Below are positions 37,633 to 46,078 of a DNA stretch of 64,000 nt, piece by piece. Each line of letters opens with the position of its first letter. The first letter of the stretch is position 1. The translations under genes were made by a program, and so were the position numbers. The notes under the pieces were generated by a model. That model searched no databases. It had not been told where the DNA came from and was given only the letters and a program-made list of their open reading frames with translations. The DNA is from JANMCE01 sp963791625 (lineage in GTDB: Bacteria; Actinomycetota; Acidimicrobiia; Acidimicrobiales; Ilumatobacteraceae). The stretch lies in the NCBI GenBank assembly GCA_963791625.1, contig CAWBTA010000005.1:248001-312000 (forward strand), written 5' to 3'.

Positions 37633-38869
37633 CTACACGGTCTTTGCCGGTACGCAGGGTCTGCGAAATCATGCCAAGACCGATCGCATGATTCATGTCG
37701 CCACCGAGGGACGGTTGCCGCTCATCTTGTTCGCCGAGGGTGGCGGCGGGCGCCCGGGCGAGGACGGCGGCGACTACGGCGAGACCTTCGCGAACTTCGC
37801 GAAGTTGAGCGGTCTGGTGCCAATGATTGGTATCGCGGCGGGCCGTTGCTACGCCGGCAACGCATCGCTACTTGGCTGCTGCGATGTGGTGATCGCGACG
37901 AAAGAGTCGAACATCGGTATGGGTGGGCCAGCCATGATCGAAGGCGGTGGTCTTGGTGTGTACCGTCCCGAAGACATCGGCCCGATCGAGGTGCAATCGG
38001 CGAATGGTGTCGTCGACATCGTGGTGGACAACGAGGCCGAGGCCGTGAAAGCCGCAAAGCAGTATCTGTCCTACTTCCAAGGTCGAGTGGCCACGTGGCA
38101 GGAACCCGATCAACGCGAGATGCGCCGTATCGTTCCGGAAAATCGTTTGCGGTCCTACGACGTGCGGCGCGTGATTGACACGCTCGCCGATGTCGGTACG
38201 GTGCTTGAACTTCGCCATGGTTTCGGTCATGGCATCATCACCTCGCTCATCCGCATCGAGGGACGGCCCGTTGGCGTCATGGCGAACAACCCGAACCATC
38301 TCGGTGGCGCCATCGACGCCGATGCCGCCGACAAAGCAGCACGGTTCATGCAGCTGTGCGACGCCTTCGACCTGCCCCTCGTGGCGTTCGTCGACACGCC
38401 CGGCATCATGGTGGGACCCGACGTTGAAGCCACCGCACTGGTGCGCCATTCCAGTCGCCTCTTTCTCACCGGAGCCAACATCACCGTGCCTACGTTCGGC
38501 GTGGTGTTGCGAAAGGCGTACGGCCTTGGTGGCATCGCCATGACCGGCGGTTCGTTCAAAGCAAACCTGTTCACCGTTTCATGGCCGACCGGCGAGTGGG
38601 GCCCGATGGGGTTGGAAGGGTCAGTGCACCTGGCGTACCGCAACGAGATGGCCGCCATCGAGGACCCGACCGAACGTCGACAGTTTTTCGATGAGCACGT
38701 GGCGAGGGCATACGAAGCGGGTCGGGCCGTGCGACTCGCTAACGCGTTCTCCATCGATGACGCGATCGACCCAGCCGACACCCGGTACTGGCTCGCGAAC
38801 CTGCTGGCCTCACAGCGACCCCCTCCGGCCCGCACCGGTAAGAAACGACCCTTCATCGACGCCTGGTAG
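37595..38869 (+). CDS. Acyl-CoA carboxylase, carboxyltransferase part (3' piece of a frameshifted gene)
   Basis: This frame begins effectively at RCAVLAYDYTVFAGTQG and carries the rest of the carboxyltransferase: AEGGGGRPGEDGGDYG, IAAGRCYAGNASLLGCCDVV, SNIGMGGPAMIEGGG and the C-terminal lobe with RPVGVMANNPNHLGG and DTPGIMVGPDVE. These are the acyl-CoA and biotin binding Gly-rich oxyanion regions of AccD/PccB-type subunits. The ATG at 37595 lies inside the upstream frame, has no good ribosome-binding site, and the first few residues (MTRHS) are probably not a native N-terminus. The piece is best seen as the second half of the 35578 gene, expressed only if the frameshift is corrected or is an assembly error. 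Its codon use and sequence are intact, with no further stops. Confidence 0.85.
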   Translation: MTRHSRCAVLAYDYTVFAGTQGLRNHAKTDRMIHVATEGRLPLILFAEGGGGRPGEDGGDYGETFANFAKLSGLVPMIGIAAGRCYAGNASLLGCCDVVIATKESNIGMGGPAMIEGGGLGVYRPEDIGPIEVQSANGVVDIVVDNEAEAVKAAKQYLSYFQGRVATWQEPDQREMRRIVPENRLRSYDVRRVIDTLADVGTVLELRHGFGHGIITSLIRIEGRPVGVMANNPNHLGGAIDADAADKAARFMQLCDAFDLPLVAFVDTPGIMVGPDVEATALVRHSSRLFLTGANITVPTFGVVLRKAYGLGGIAMTGGSFKANLFTVSWPTGEWGPMGLEGSVHLAYRNEMAAIEDPTERRQFFDEHVARAYEAGRAVRLANAFSIDDAIDPADTRYWLANLLASQRPPPARTGKKRPFIDAW

Positions 38870-38910
38870 ACTCGAGCACTGCTGCGAGATCCGGACAGTA
38901 CGCTCACGAG

Positions 38911-39966
38911 GTGACCGATATCTCGTTGTGTGCAGTCGACTCACCGGCAGCTTGGCTGGCAGCCGATCTGGCGGCTGATAGGCAGTGGGAGCGGGCCTTC
39001 ACGGAAGCTGAGATCGCCTCGCTGCACGACGCGTTCACCCACCTCTGCGGAGTGAACCCAAGCCTTGACCTGGCCGCCATGACGGCCGATGACTTTCCAC
39101 TCGCCGCGCTTACACCGGAGTTCGCACGACTTCGTGAGGTGATCGTGGATGGTGTCGGCACGCAGGTGTACACCGGCTTCCCGGTTGAGCGTTACTCCGA
39201 GCACGAGCTCCGGGCGATTTGGTGGGGTTTCAACCTGCACGTCGGCACTGCGGTGTCGCAGAGTTGGCGGGGGGACCTGGTCGGCGATGTGCGTGACATC
39301 GGTACGGGTATCGCAGGGCGAGCCGGTCGGGGCTACACGTCCAATGACGAACTGAGTTTTCACTCGGACGTCTCCGACATGACGGGGCTCTTCTTTCTTC
39401 GACAGGGCCGCACCGGTGGCGTGTCGCGCCTGGGAAGTTCGGTGGCGGTGCACAACGAGCTCTTCCGACGACGCCCCGAACTTTTGGCCGTGCTGTACGA
39501 ACCGTTCAGCACGAGTTGGCAGTCGAACGAGTTGCCGGGCGAACAGCCTTGGTACGACATGCCGATCTTCGCGCGAGCCGGAGACAACGTGTCGTGTTCG
39601 TTCATACGAACGAACGTCTTGTGGGCTTCGAAGAACTGCGGCGCGCCCCCGCTGACAGCTCGACAAATTGAGGCGGTCGAGTACCTGGAGAGCGTGGCGA
39701 CCGAGGATCAGTTCTGGGTTGAACGTCGATTCGAACCAGGCACCATGTGGTTCTGCAGCAATCACACGGTGCTGCACATGCGCACGGCGTTCACCGATTT
39801 CGACGAACCGGATCGCAAGCGACATCTGTTGCGTATCTGGCTCAGCCTTCCCAACGGGCATGCCCTTTCGCCCACCTTCGCACCCTTCTTTGGTGACATT
39901 CGTGCTGGCGCGGTGCGTGGGGGATACAAGCCTCGGCCGAACCAGCGGGTCGAAGCACTCGACTAA
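38911..39966 (+). CDS. TauD/TfdA-like Fe(II)/2-oxoglutarate-dependent dioxygenase
   Basis: The 351-residue product starts at a GTG at 38911. The iron-binding facial triad can be seen: His and Asp in ELSFHSDVSD (about residues 148-157) and the distal His in NHTVLHMRTAF (about 291-301), followed by the 2-oxoglutarate-binding Arg in RHLLRIWLSLP (about 311-321). Family members hydroxylate or cleave substrates with O2 and 2-oxoglutarate. It lies 41 bases after the carboxylase and ends 31 bases before the convergent crotonase gene. It is probably an oxygenase acting on the compound degraded in this island, or on a related sulfonate, ether or side-chain carbon. No signal peptide is present. Confidence 0.85.
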   Translation: MTDISLCAVDSPAAWLAADLAADRQWERAFTEAEIASLHDAFTHLCGVNPSLDLAAMTADDFPLAALTPEFARLREVIVDGVGTQVYTGFPVERYSEHELRAIWWGFNLHVGTAVSQSWRGDLVGDVRDIGTGIAGRAGRGYTSNDELSFHSDVSDMTGLFFLRQGRTGGVSRLGSSVAVHNELFRRRPELLAVLYEPFSTSWQSNELPGEQPWYDMPIFARAGDNVSCSFIRTNVLWASKNCGAPPLTARQIEAVEYLESVATEDQFWVERRFEPGTMWFCSNHTVLHMRTAFTDFDEPDRKRHLLRIWLSLPNGHALSPTFAPFFGDIRAGAVRGGYKPRPNQRVEALD

Positions 39967-39997
39967 GCAGAAGCCCAAACGTCACCAGTGGACGCTT

Positions 39998-40735
39998 TCA
40001 GCGGCCGCCGGAGCGCATTCGTTCCTTTGCGTCGGGCGGCATGCCGTGGGGAAGGGTGCGTTCGCGGAGTAGCGCCTCTCGGCGCGAGTGTTCGCCCCGA
40101 TCGGCAATCAGCTTCTTGGCGATGCGGTTGGTGCCTGCCGAGTTGGCCACGATTTCCGCGGCGAGTGCGGCGACTGTGGCATCAAGGTCTTCGTCAGGTA
40201 CGCAGCGGTCGACCAGTCCGATTCGCGCCGCCTCGGTGCCGTCGATTCGGCGACTCGTAAACATGAGCATCTTCGCCAATGATGGCCCAACACGCTCCGG
40301 CAGGCGCACCGACATGCCCCAGATGGGTGCGAGCCCCCACTGCCCGTGGGTGTCGCCGAGCTTCGTCGACTCCGCTGCGATCAGCAGATCGCAACCGAGG
40401 GCCAGTTCGAGTCCGCCCGTGAAGCAATGGCCATGCAATCGGGCGATGGTCGGTTGCGGAAGTACCTCAAGAGCGTCGATGGTTTCGGGTTCGTAGTGCC
40501 GGCTCGGCGCCCGCTCCTTTGCCGCGATTGAGCCGAGGTCGTGTCCGGCGCAGAACGACCGACCTGCACCGGTCAGCACCACGCATTTCACCGACTCGTC
40601 GGCTGCGATTGCATCGAGGTGCGTGCGAAGAGCCACGAACGTCGCTGGGTTGAGTGCGTTGAGCTTGTCGGGCCGGTTCAACGTCAAGGTCGCGACACTG
40701 TCGGCATCGGTTCTTACAACGAGTTCATCGGTCAT
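39998..40735 (-). CDS. Enoyl-CoA hydratase-family protein with unusual active site
   Basis: The 245-residue product has the crotonase fold signatures: LNRPDKLNALNP near residue 18, AGRSFCAGHDLGS near 56-68 and LHGHCFTGGLELALGCDLLI near 98-117. However, both usual glutamates are missing. The first position is His in DTHGQWGLAP, and the second is Met in SLAKMLMFTSRRIDG. A sub-family with DTHxxWG at this place is common in actinobacteria, so this may be normal for that clade. The gene is last in a minus-strand operon (MetE-like, two acyl-CoA dehydrogenases, crotonase) and starts 24 bases after the stop of the dehydrogenase. Activity as a plain hydratase is doubtful; isomerase or hydrolase chemistry is possible. 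Confidence 0.9.
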   Translation of the reverse strand: MTDELVVRTDADSVATLTLNRPDKLNALNPATFVALRTHLDAIAADESVKCVVLTGAGRSFCAGHDLGSIAAKERAPSRHYEPETIDALEVLPQPTIARLHGHCFTGGLELALGCDLLIAAESTKLGDTHGQWGLAPIWGMSVRLPERVGPSLAKMLMFTSRRIDGTEAARIGLVDRCVPDEDLDATVAALAAEIVANSAGTNRIAKKLIADRGEHSRREALLRERTLPHGMPPDAKERMRSGGR

Positions 40736-40759
40736 GTGTTGGTCCTCTTGGTTTCGGGT

Positions 40760-41986
40760 TCAGGAGCGAGGGACGAGGTTCCACGGTTGGCCACGATAGG
40801 GGTCGGGTTCGCGTGGAAGGCCGAGTACGCGCTCGCCCACGATGTTGCGCTGGATCTCTGACGTACCGCCCTCGATCGAGTTCGCGCGCGTGCGAAGGAA
40901 CTGCTCGACGAAGCTCCACGGTTCTGGGTCGTCGGTCGCCCAGCCTGCTGCAGCGGCGCCGAGCATGTCGATGGCCAGCACTTGGAGCGATTGGTTGGCG
41001 GTGGCCTTGGCGATCTTGAGGATCGAGCCCTCGGGACCGGCCCGTCCGGCAGCGGCGTTGGCCTTCGTGCGCAGGGCGTTCAGTTGGAGCAGGCGCTGTT
41101 TCGTCCACTCGATGGCGATGCGCTGCCGCCAGATGGCATCGCCCGTTACGCCGGTTGAGCGAGCAAGTTCAATGACTTGCTCGATTGTTTTCCCGCCCAG
41201 GATTTCGTCGGAGGCTTTGCGCTTCTTACGGGCTCCCGACAGGACAAACCGCTCGGCGCACAGCGTGGTCTGAGCGGCGGCCCACCCCTCCCCCACCGGG
41301 CTGATGCGATGCAGTTCCGGCACCCGTACGTCGCTGAGAAAGACCTCATTGAACTCAACCTGGCCAGCAATGTTCACCAGCGACCGAACCTCAACCCCGT
41401 CACTTCGTAGGTCGACACCGAAGTAGGTGATGCCCTTATTCTTTGGCTGGGTCGGGTCGGTACGAGCGAGCGTCATCGCGAACTCGGACTCGTGGCCGAA
41501 CGTGGTCCACACCTTCTGGCCGTTCAGCACCCATTCATCGCCGTCACGCACCGCGCTCATGGCCAGCGACGCGAGATCGGAACCGGCACCGGGCTCGGAG
41601 AACAACTGACACCAACGTTCCTCGCCGGAAGCAATCGGGGGAAGAAACCGCTGCTTCGTTTCTTCGCTCGCCCATTCCAGAATGGTGGGAGCGGCCAGCA
41701 CGAAACCCGAGCCGCGAGGAATACGACTGACCTCCCAGGTGTCGAGAAGCGCGGCCACCTGCTGCGCATCACCCAGGCTCATGCCGCGGCCACCGTACCG
41801 GTGGGCCCAGTGCGGGGCGATCCATCCGCCGTGGCCGAGGGCGCGAACCACGGCTGGATTATCGACCGACTTCTTCAGCGTGAGTACTCGCTGTTCGTCT
41901 CCGGCTCGAACCGCATCGCCCCATCCCGACGGGAGTCGAGCTTCGAGAAACCCGACGAGTTCGTCGAGCCAAGGAGATTGAGTCAC
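40760..41986 (-). CDS. Acyl-CoA dehydrogenase (subunit with catalytic Glu)
   Basis: The 408-residue protein is a full-length FAD-dependent acyl-CoA dehydrogenase. Domain signs in order: N-terminal helical part with GWIAPHWAHRYGGRG; the FAD/substrate region with QLFSEPGAGSDLASLAMSA (about residues 133-151) and VWTTFGHESEFAMTLARTDP; and the C-terminal helical part with SIEGGTSEIQRNIVGERVLG. Glu372 in SIEGG lies at the place of the catalytic base of medium-chain enzymes. The start ATG overlaps the stop of the other acyl-CoA dehydrogenase by four bases. The pair therefore probably forms a heterotetramer, as known for actinobacterial steroid enzymes, with this subunit providing the catalytic base. 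Electrons would go to ETF; no etf gene is in the window. Confidence 0.93.
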   Translation of the reverse strand: MTQSPWLDELVGFLEARLPSGWGDAVRAGDEQRVLTLKKSVDNPAVVRALGHGGWIAPHWAHRYGGRGMSLGDAQQVAALLDTWEVSRIPRGSGFVLAAPTILEWASEETKQRFLPPIASGEERWCQLFSEPGAGSDLASLAMSAVRDGDEWVLNGQKVWTTFGHESEFAMTLARTDPTQPKNKGITYFGVDLRSDGVEVRSLVNIAGQVEFNEVFLSDVRVPELHRISPVGEGWAAAQTTLCAERFVLSGARKKRKASDEILGGKTIEQVIELARSTGVTGDAIWRQRIAIEWTKQRLLQLNALRTKANAAAGRAGPEGSILKIAKATANQSLQVLAIDMLGAAAAGWATDDPEPWSFVEQFLRTRANSIEGGTSEIQRNIVGERVLGLPREPDPYRGQPWNLVPRS

Positions 41987-43233
41987 GGCTCGCGGAGATT
42001 CGTGCGCACCGCTCGGAACGGTACGTCGATGTCGACGGCCGGTTCACGAGGGAGCCCGAGGGTGCGTTCGCCGATGATGTTGCGCTGGATCTCGTCGGTG
42101 CCACCGGCAATCGATTGGCCCGGCTGCGAGACGAGTATCTCGGCGATGTTGCCGTCGAAGCCAGCGTCGTCACCCGACAGCATGCCGTGCGCACCGGCAA
42201 GATGCCCGTGCAGCGCTGCGGCGCGTCGCGAGATTTCCGAACCCACCAGTTTGCCGATCGAACCTTCGGCCCCGGCCGGTTTCCCCGCCACCTTGGCGGC
42301 GCGGGCGCGCAGCGATGTCCACTTCGCGGTCATGGTGAGCGCGTACAGATCGGCGAGTCGCTGGCGGGTCACCGGGTCGTTGGATCGGCCGACACGTTGC
42401 GCGTGAGGAATCGCAAGGTCGGCCCGCCCGGCGCGCTGCGGATACCACTTGTAGGTGGCGAAGTAGTCGTTTGCTTCGTCACGAGCTTCTCGGTGGCAAA
42501 GACCAGTTCGCTCGCCCTCGGCCGCCGACATTCGCCGCGTACTCGGAAGAAATCGTTCCGACGCCAACGTGGTGCTGGCGGGTCTCCAACCTTCGCCAAC
42601 CGATCCCACGATGTTGCCAGCGGGCACGCGGGCCTCGTTCAGGAAGACCTCGTTGAACGACGCATACCGGTTCATCGCCATAAGTGGGCGCACCTCGATA
42701 CCGGGCTGACGCATGTCGACCAGAAGGTACGTGATGCCGCGATGTTTCGGAACGTCGAAGTTCGTTCGAGCGAGGAGCATGCCGAAGTTGGCTTTGTGGG
42801 CGCTGGTGTTCCAAACCTTCTGTCCGCTGATGACCCACTCGTCACCGTCGAGTTCGGCCTTGGTGGTCAGGCCGGCGAGGTCCGAGCCGCTTCCCGGTTC
42901 GCTGAACAGCTGGCACCAACGGTGCTCACCGGTTTGGGCCTGTCGCAAGAAGCGGGCCTTCACGTCATCGGAGCCGTGTTCAAGAATGGTCGCTCCGGCC
43001 AAGGTGACCCCCTGCCCGGGTGCTGCGCCAACGGCACCGAACCGGGCAAACTCGGCCTCTACTATGGCGGCGCGAGCAGGGCTGAGACCGCGGCCCCACC
43101 ACTGCGTTGGCCACGTCGGGCAGCCCCATCCGGCATCAGCCAGAATGCCTCGCCATTCAAGCAGCGGTCGGTCGTCGTGCCAGTTCTCGTGCAGCCACTG
43201 ACCGACCTCTTCGCGGAGCGCGTCAACTGCCAT
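41983..43233 (-). CDS. Acyl-CoA dehydrogenase-like partner subunit (catalytic Glu replaced by Ala)
   Basis: The 416-residue product matches acyl-CoA dehydrogenases from end to end: WGCPTWPTQWWGRGLSP near residue 35, QLFSEPGSGSDLAGLTTKA near 132-150, VWNTSAHKANFGMLLARTN near 160-178. At the C-terminus it reads SIAGGTDEIQRNIIGERTLG, so the catalytic Glu position is Ala376 (codon 42106-42108). Family members that lost this Glu often pair with an active sister subunit. Its overlap with the next gene (ATGA), which encodes just such a sister with Glu, supports an alpha2beta2 complex. Alternatively, a Glu on another helix could serve as base, as in isovaleryl-CoA dehydrogenase. It starts three bases after the MetE-like gene. 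Confidence 0.92.
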   Translation of the reverse strand: MAVDALREEVGQWLHENWHDDRPLLEWRGILADAGWGCPTWPTQWWGRGLSPARAAIVEAEFARFGAVGAAPGQGVTLAGATILEHGSDDVKARFLRQAQTGEHRWCQLFSEPGSGSDLAGLTTKAELDGDEWVISGQKVWNTSAHKANFGMLLARTNFDVPKHRGITYLLVDMRQPGIEVRPLMAMNRYASFNEVFLNEARVPAGNIVGSVGEGWRPASTTLASERFLPSTRRMSAAEGERTGLCHREARDEANDYFATYKWYPQRAGRADLAIPHAQRVGRSNDPVTRQRLADLYALTMTAKWTSLRARAAKVAGKPAGAEGSIGKLVGSEISRRAAALHGHLAGAHGMLSGDDAGFDGNIAEILVSQPGQSIAGGTDEIQRNIIGERTLGLPREPAVDIDVPFRAVRTNLREP

Positions 43234-43236
43234 TGG

Positions 43237-44442
43237 TCACCACAGCTGCTGTGACGCGAGTCGGGCACCCTCCGCTAGCGCCTCCAGCTTGGCCCAGGCG
43301 ATGTCGGGGTGGATACGCCCGCCCAAACCGCAATCGGTTGAGGCGATCACGTTGTCGCGGCCGACGATGTTGGCGAATCGCATGATCCGTTGGGCCACAA
43401 GCTCCGGGTGCTCCACCACGTTGGTGGCGTGGCTGACGATGCCAGGAATGATCACCTTGCCGTCGGGCAGTTTCACGTCGTTCCAGACGTTCCACTCGTG
43501 TTCGTGGCGAGCGTTCGCCGCTTCGAAGGTGTAGCCACCGGCATTGATCGCCAGCATCACTTCGACAATGTCTCGCATGGCGATATCCGTGGTGTGCGGG
43601 CCGTGCCAGCTCCCCCAGCACAGGTGGAATCGAATCCGCTCGGTCGGCAGTCCGCGTAGAGCATGGTTGAGCGCCTCTACGCTGTGCATGCTGTATCGCT
43701 GGTAGTCGGCAACCGATGGCTCGGGGTTGATCTGGTCCCAGCTCTCGGCGATGGAGGGGTCATCGATCTGAAGGATCAGCCCGGCATCGATGATGGCCTT
43801 GTATTCGTGGTGCATGGCTTCGGCGCAGGCCCACACAAATTCCTCGTCAGTCTTGTAGAACTCATTGGCGACGCGTGCCGCGCTGGCCGGGCCGACGGAT
43901 GTCATGAAGCCGGTTGTCTCGCCAGCCGCGTCGAGCGCGGCCCGGAAGTTGGCGATATCGGATGCGATCGCGTCGTGGCCGGTATACGTGACGGGGCCAA
44001 CGCAGCGGGGCCACCGGGCACCGCCACCGCCCGCCCCGACCCCCGACGTTGGGTCGCTGTACGCCGCGGCGAACCGCTGACGATCACGGCGATCGGCAAA
44101 GCTGGTGAGCTGTACATTGCCCGGGGTGGAGCGCACGGTCGGCATGTCGAACAACTTCGGGCCGTCGGGGTCGAGTCCGGCGAGCCGGTTGAACGAGTAG
44201 CTCCACCAGGCGCCGTAGTTCACCTTCTGACCCATGGCTTTGCCGAACTCGCCATCGCCCGGAACGGTGATGCCGACCGCCTTCTGCCGGCCGACCACGT
44301 CGATGACCGATTGGCGAAGGACGGCCTGGAACGCAGCCTCGTCGTCGGTCTCACCGACGAACCGTGCCCGGTTCGCCTCGATGAGGTCGTCGGGCCGCGG
44401 AAGACTGCCCGCGTGACTCGTAAGGATCTGGTTGCGGCTCAT
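43237..44442 (-). CDS. MetE C-terminal-like (cobalamin-independent methionine synthase II family) protein
   Basis: The 401-residue protein resembles only the C-terminal, catalytic half of MetE and its relatives, such as epoxyalkane:CoM transferase. It starts NQILTSHAGSLPRP, typical of this family. Zinc-binding residues can be seen: His and Cys in RFHLCWGSWHGPH (about residues 268-280), Glu in GYTFEAANARHEHEW (about 303-317) and Cys in ASTDCGLGGR (about 372-381). The likely reaction type is transfer of an alkyl group to, or from, a zinc-activated thiol. It is the first gene of the operon with two acyl-CoA dehydrogenases and a crotonase, so a catabolic role (e.g. thiol adduct handling or demethylation) is more likely than methionine synthesis. 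The 143 bases upstream, shared with the divergent hydroxylase gene, should hold both promoters. Confidence 0.85.
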   Translation of the reverse strand: MSRNQILTSHAGSLPRPDDLIEANRARFVGETDDEAAFQAVLRQSVIDVVGRQKAVGITVPGDGEFGKAMGQKVNYGAWWSYSFNRLAGLDPDGPKLFDMPTVRSTPGNVQLTSFADRRDRQRFAAAYSDPTSGVGAGGGGARWPRCVGPVTYTGHDAIASDIANFRAALDAAGETTGFMTSVGPASAARVANEFYKTDEEFVWACAEAMHHEYKAIIDAGLILQIDDPSIAESWDQINPEPSVADYQRYSMHSVEALNHALRGLPTERIRFHLCWGSWHGPHTTDIAMRDIVEVMLAINAGGYTFEAANARHEHEWNVWNDVKLPDGKVIIPGIVSHATNVVEHPELVAQRIMRFANIVGRDNVIASTDCGLGGRIHPDIAWAKLEALAEGARLASQQLW

Positions 44443-44586
44443 TCGGTTCCCCCGTATTCGACCCCACTGCCCCGGGGCGACAATTTCTGACTGTAGTCGG
44501 TTTTTTGTGGACTGCGTTCGTTGTGACGCCTAACGTAGTACCCAGCAGGGAGCGCGCCGACGCCGCTCCTGCCAAGGGGATGACTG

Positions 44587-46065
44587 ATGGCAGCACGTAA
44601 CGGCAAAGAGTTTCTTGAGGGCCTTCGTGACCGACCGCGATGGGTGTCGATTGACGGCCGCCTCATCACCGATGTCACGACCGACACCGCAACCAAGGGA
44701 GCGGCAACATCACTGGCCGAGGTGTTCGACCGCCAGCATGAGTTAGCCGCCGAATGCCTCATCCCCGACGACGAAACGGGCGAGTCGATCAACATCAGCC
44801 ACATGCACGCTCGTTCGGTCGACGACCTGCGGCGTCGCGCTCGCGGCCTGACGCGCATCGCAGAACACACAGTCGGCTTGATGGGACGCACGCCCGACTA
44901 TATGAACATGAAGTTCGCCAGCCTCGCGGCCACTCATGCCGACTGGGCCGGCGCGGAACAGACCAACACGCACGGCGAACAGAATCTCGTCGCGTTCCAA
45001 AGGCGGTTGCGGCGCGACGACATTTCGCTCACGCACACCATCATCCAGCCGAACATCGACAAACGCACCGACGGAGCCATCGTGGGCAACAAGGTGACTC
45101 TCCACAAGGTGGGAGAAACCGCAGACTCCATCATCGTGCGCGGCGCTCGTATCCTTGCCACGCTCGCCCCGTTCGCAGATGAACTCGCCGTGTACCCGGC
45201 GCTGCCGCTCCCCGACGGTGCCGAAGATTATGCGCTTTCGTTCTCGATCCCGATGGATATCCCCGGACTGAAGTTCCTCTGCCGGGACTCGGCAGCGATC
45301 GATACCAACCCGTTCGACCGGCCCCTATCGAGCCGGTTCGATGAGCAGGATGCGTTCGTGATCTTCGACGATGTGGAGATTCCTCGCGAGCTGCTCTTTC
45401 TCGACGGCGCTCCGGGAACGGTGAAGATCTACAACAGCGTCGGGAAGTCCGGCCTGCGAGACAACATGACCACCCAGACCACCATTCGGGCGCTCACGAA
45501 ACTCGAGTTCGCGTACGGCCTCGCTACCCGCATGGCCGAGGCCATTGGCGACCACAGCCCGAGCACGCAAGAAATGCTCGGCGAAATCCTGAGCTTCATC
45601 GACGTTACGAAGAACGCCATCTTCACCTCGACTGAACAGGGCTACGACATCGGCACGGGCGTGTTCTTCCCGGCCGGTCGGCCCCTTACTCCGATGCGCT
45701 CGCTGCTTGCGGTGTGGTTCCCGCGGGTGAACGAAATCATCACCATGATTGGCAGCCATAACCTTCTGGCTGCGCCGAGTCTGGCGTTGCTCAACGACCC
45801 GGAGTCCCGTCCGCTTATCGATGAATTCCTGCACGGAGCCGACGGCGTCGACGCAGTAGAACGGGCCGCGCTGTTCCGGTTGGGATGGGAGTTTGTGGGC
45901 TCGCAACTCGGCGGCCGTAACGCGCTGTACGAGCGGTTCTACCTCACCTCCGCCGCACGTAACCGCCAGATTTCGCACATGGCCAATACCGACCGAAGCC
46001 GGCCGTATGCGCTGGTCGATGCCATCCTGGCAGCTGGTCGCGACGCGGCCGATGCAACGATCTGA
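44587..46065 (+). CDS. 4-Hydroxyphenylacetate 3-hydroxylase (HpaB) family flavin monooxygenase
   Basis: The 492-residue product has the size and motifs of HpaB oxygenases: FLEGLRDRPRWVSIDGRLI at the N-terminus, INISHMHARSVDDL (about residues 76-89), HTIIQPNIDKRTDG near 155-168, and AGRPLTPMRSLLAVWFPRV near 362-380. HpaB enzymes use FADH2 from a separate reductase (HpaC) to hydroxylate phenols next to the existing OH. No reductase gene is visible in this window, so it would be encoded elsewhere. The start at 44587 has AAGGGG seven bases upstream; another ATG at 44580 is out of frame. It is divergent from the MetE-like operon and 13 bases upstream of the kinase-like gene. The substrate is probably an aromatic or acyl phenol, but it cannot be fixed. 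Confidence 0.92.
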   Translation: MAARNGKEFLEGLRDRPRWVSIDGRLITDVTTDTATKGAATSLAEVFDRQHELAAECLIPDDETGESINISHMHARSVDDLRRRARGLTRIAEHTVGLMGRTPDYMNMKFASLAATHADWAGAEQTNTHGEQNLVAFQRRLRRDDISLTHTIIQPNIDKRTDGAIVGNKVTLHKVGETADSIIVRGARILATLAPFADELAVYPALPLPDGAEDYALSFSIPMDIPGLKFLCRDSAAIDTNPFDRPLSSRFDEQDAFVIFDDVEIPRELLFLDGAPGTVKIYNSVGKSGLRDNMTTQTTIRALTKLEFAYGLATRMAEAIGDHSPSTQEMLGEILSFIDVTKNAIFTSTEQGYDIGTGVFFPAGRPLTPMRSLLAVWFPRVNEIITMIGSHNLLAAPSLALLNDPESRPLIDEFLHGADGVDAVERAALFRLGWEFVGSQLGGRNALYERFYLTSAARNRQISHMANTDRSRPYALVDAILAAGRDAADATI

Positions 46066-46078
46066 GATTTGGACCACG

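Noticed and set aside
30553..46065. Complete 4-hydroxyphenylacetate (homoprotocatechuate) pathway
   Set aside because: Only HpaI- and HpaB-like genes are present; ring-cleavage dioxygenase, HpaE, HpaF and HpaG/H-like genes are absent, so the names reflect family only.
45893..46078. Longer kinase-like protein starting inside the hydroxylase gene
   Set aside because: The additional N-terminal residues are antisense-like in composition and lie in the hydroxylase coding region in another frame; the family match begins after 46079.
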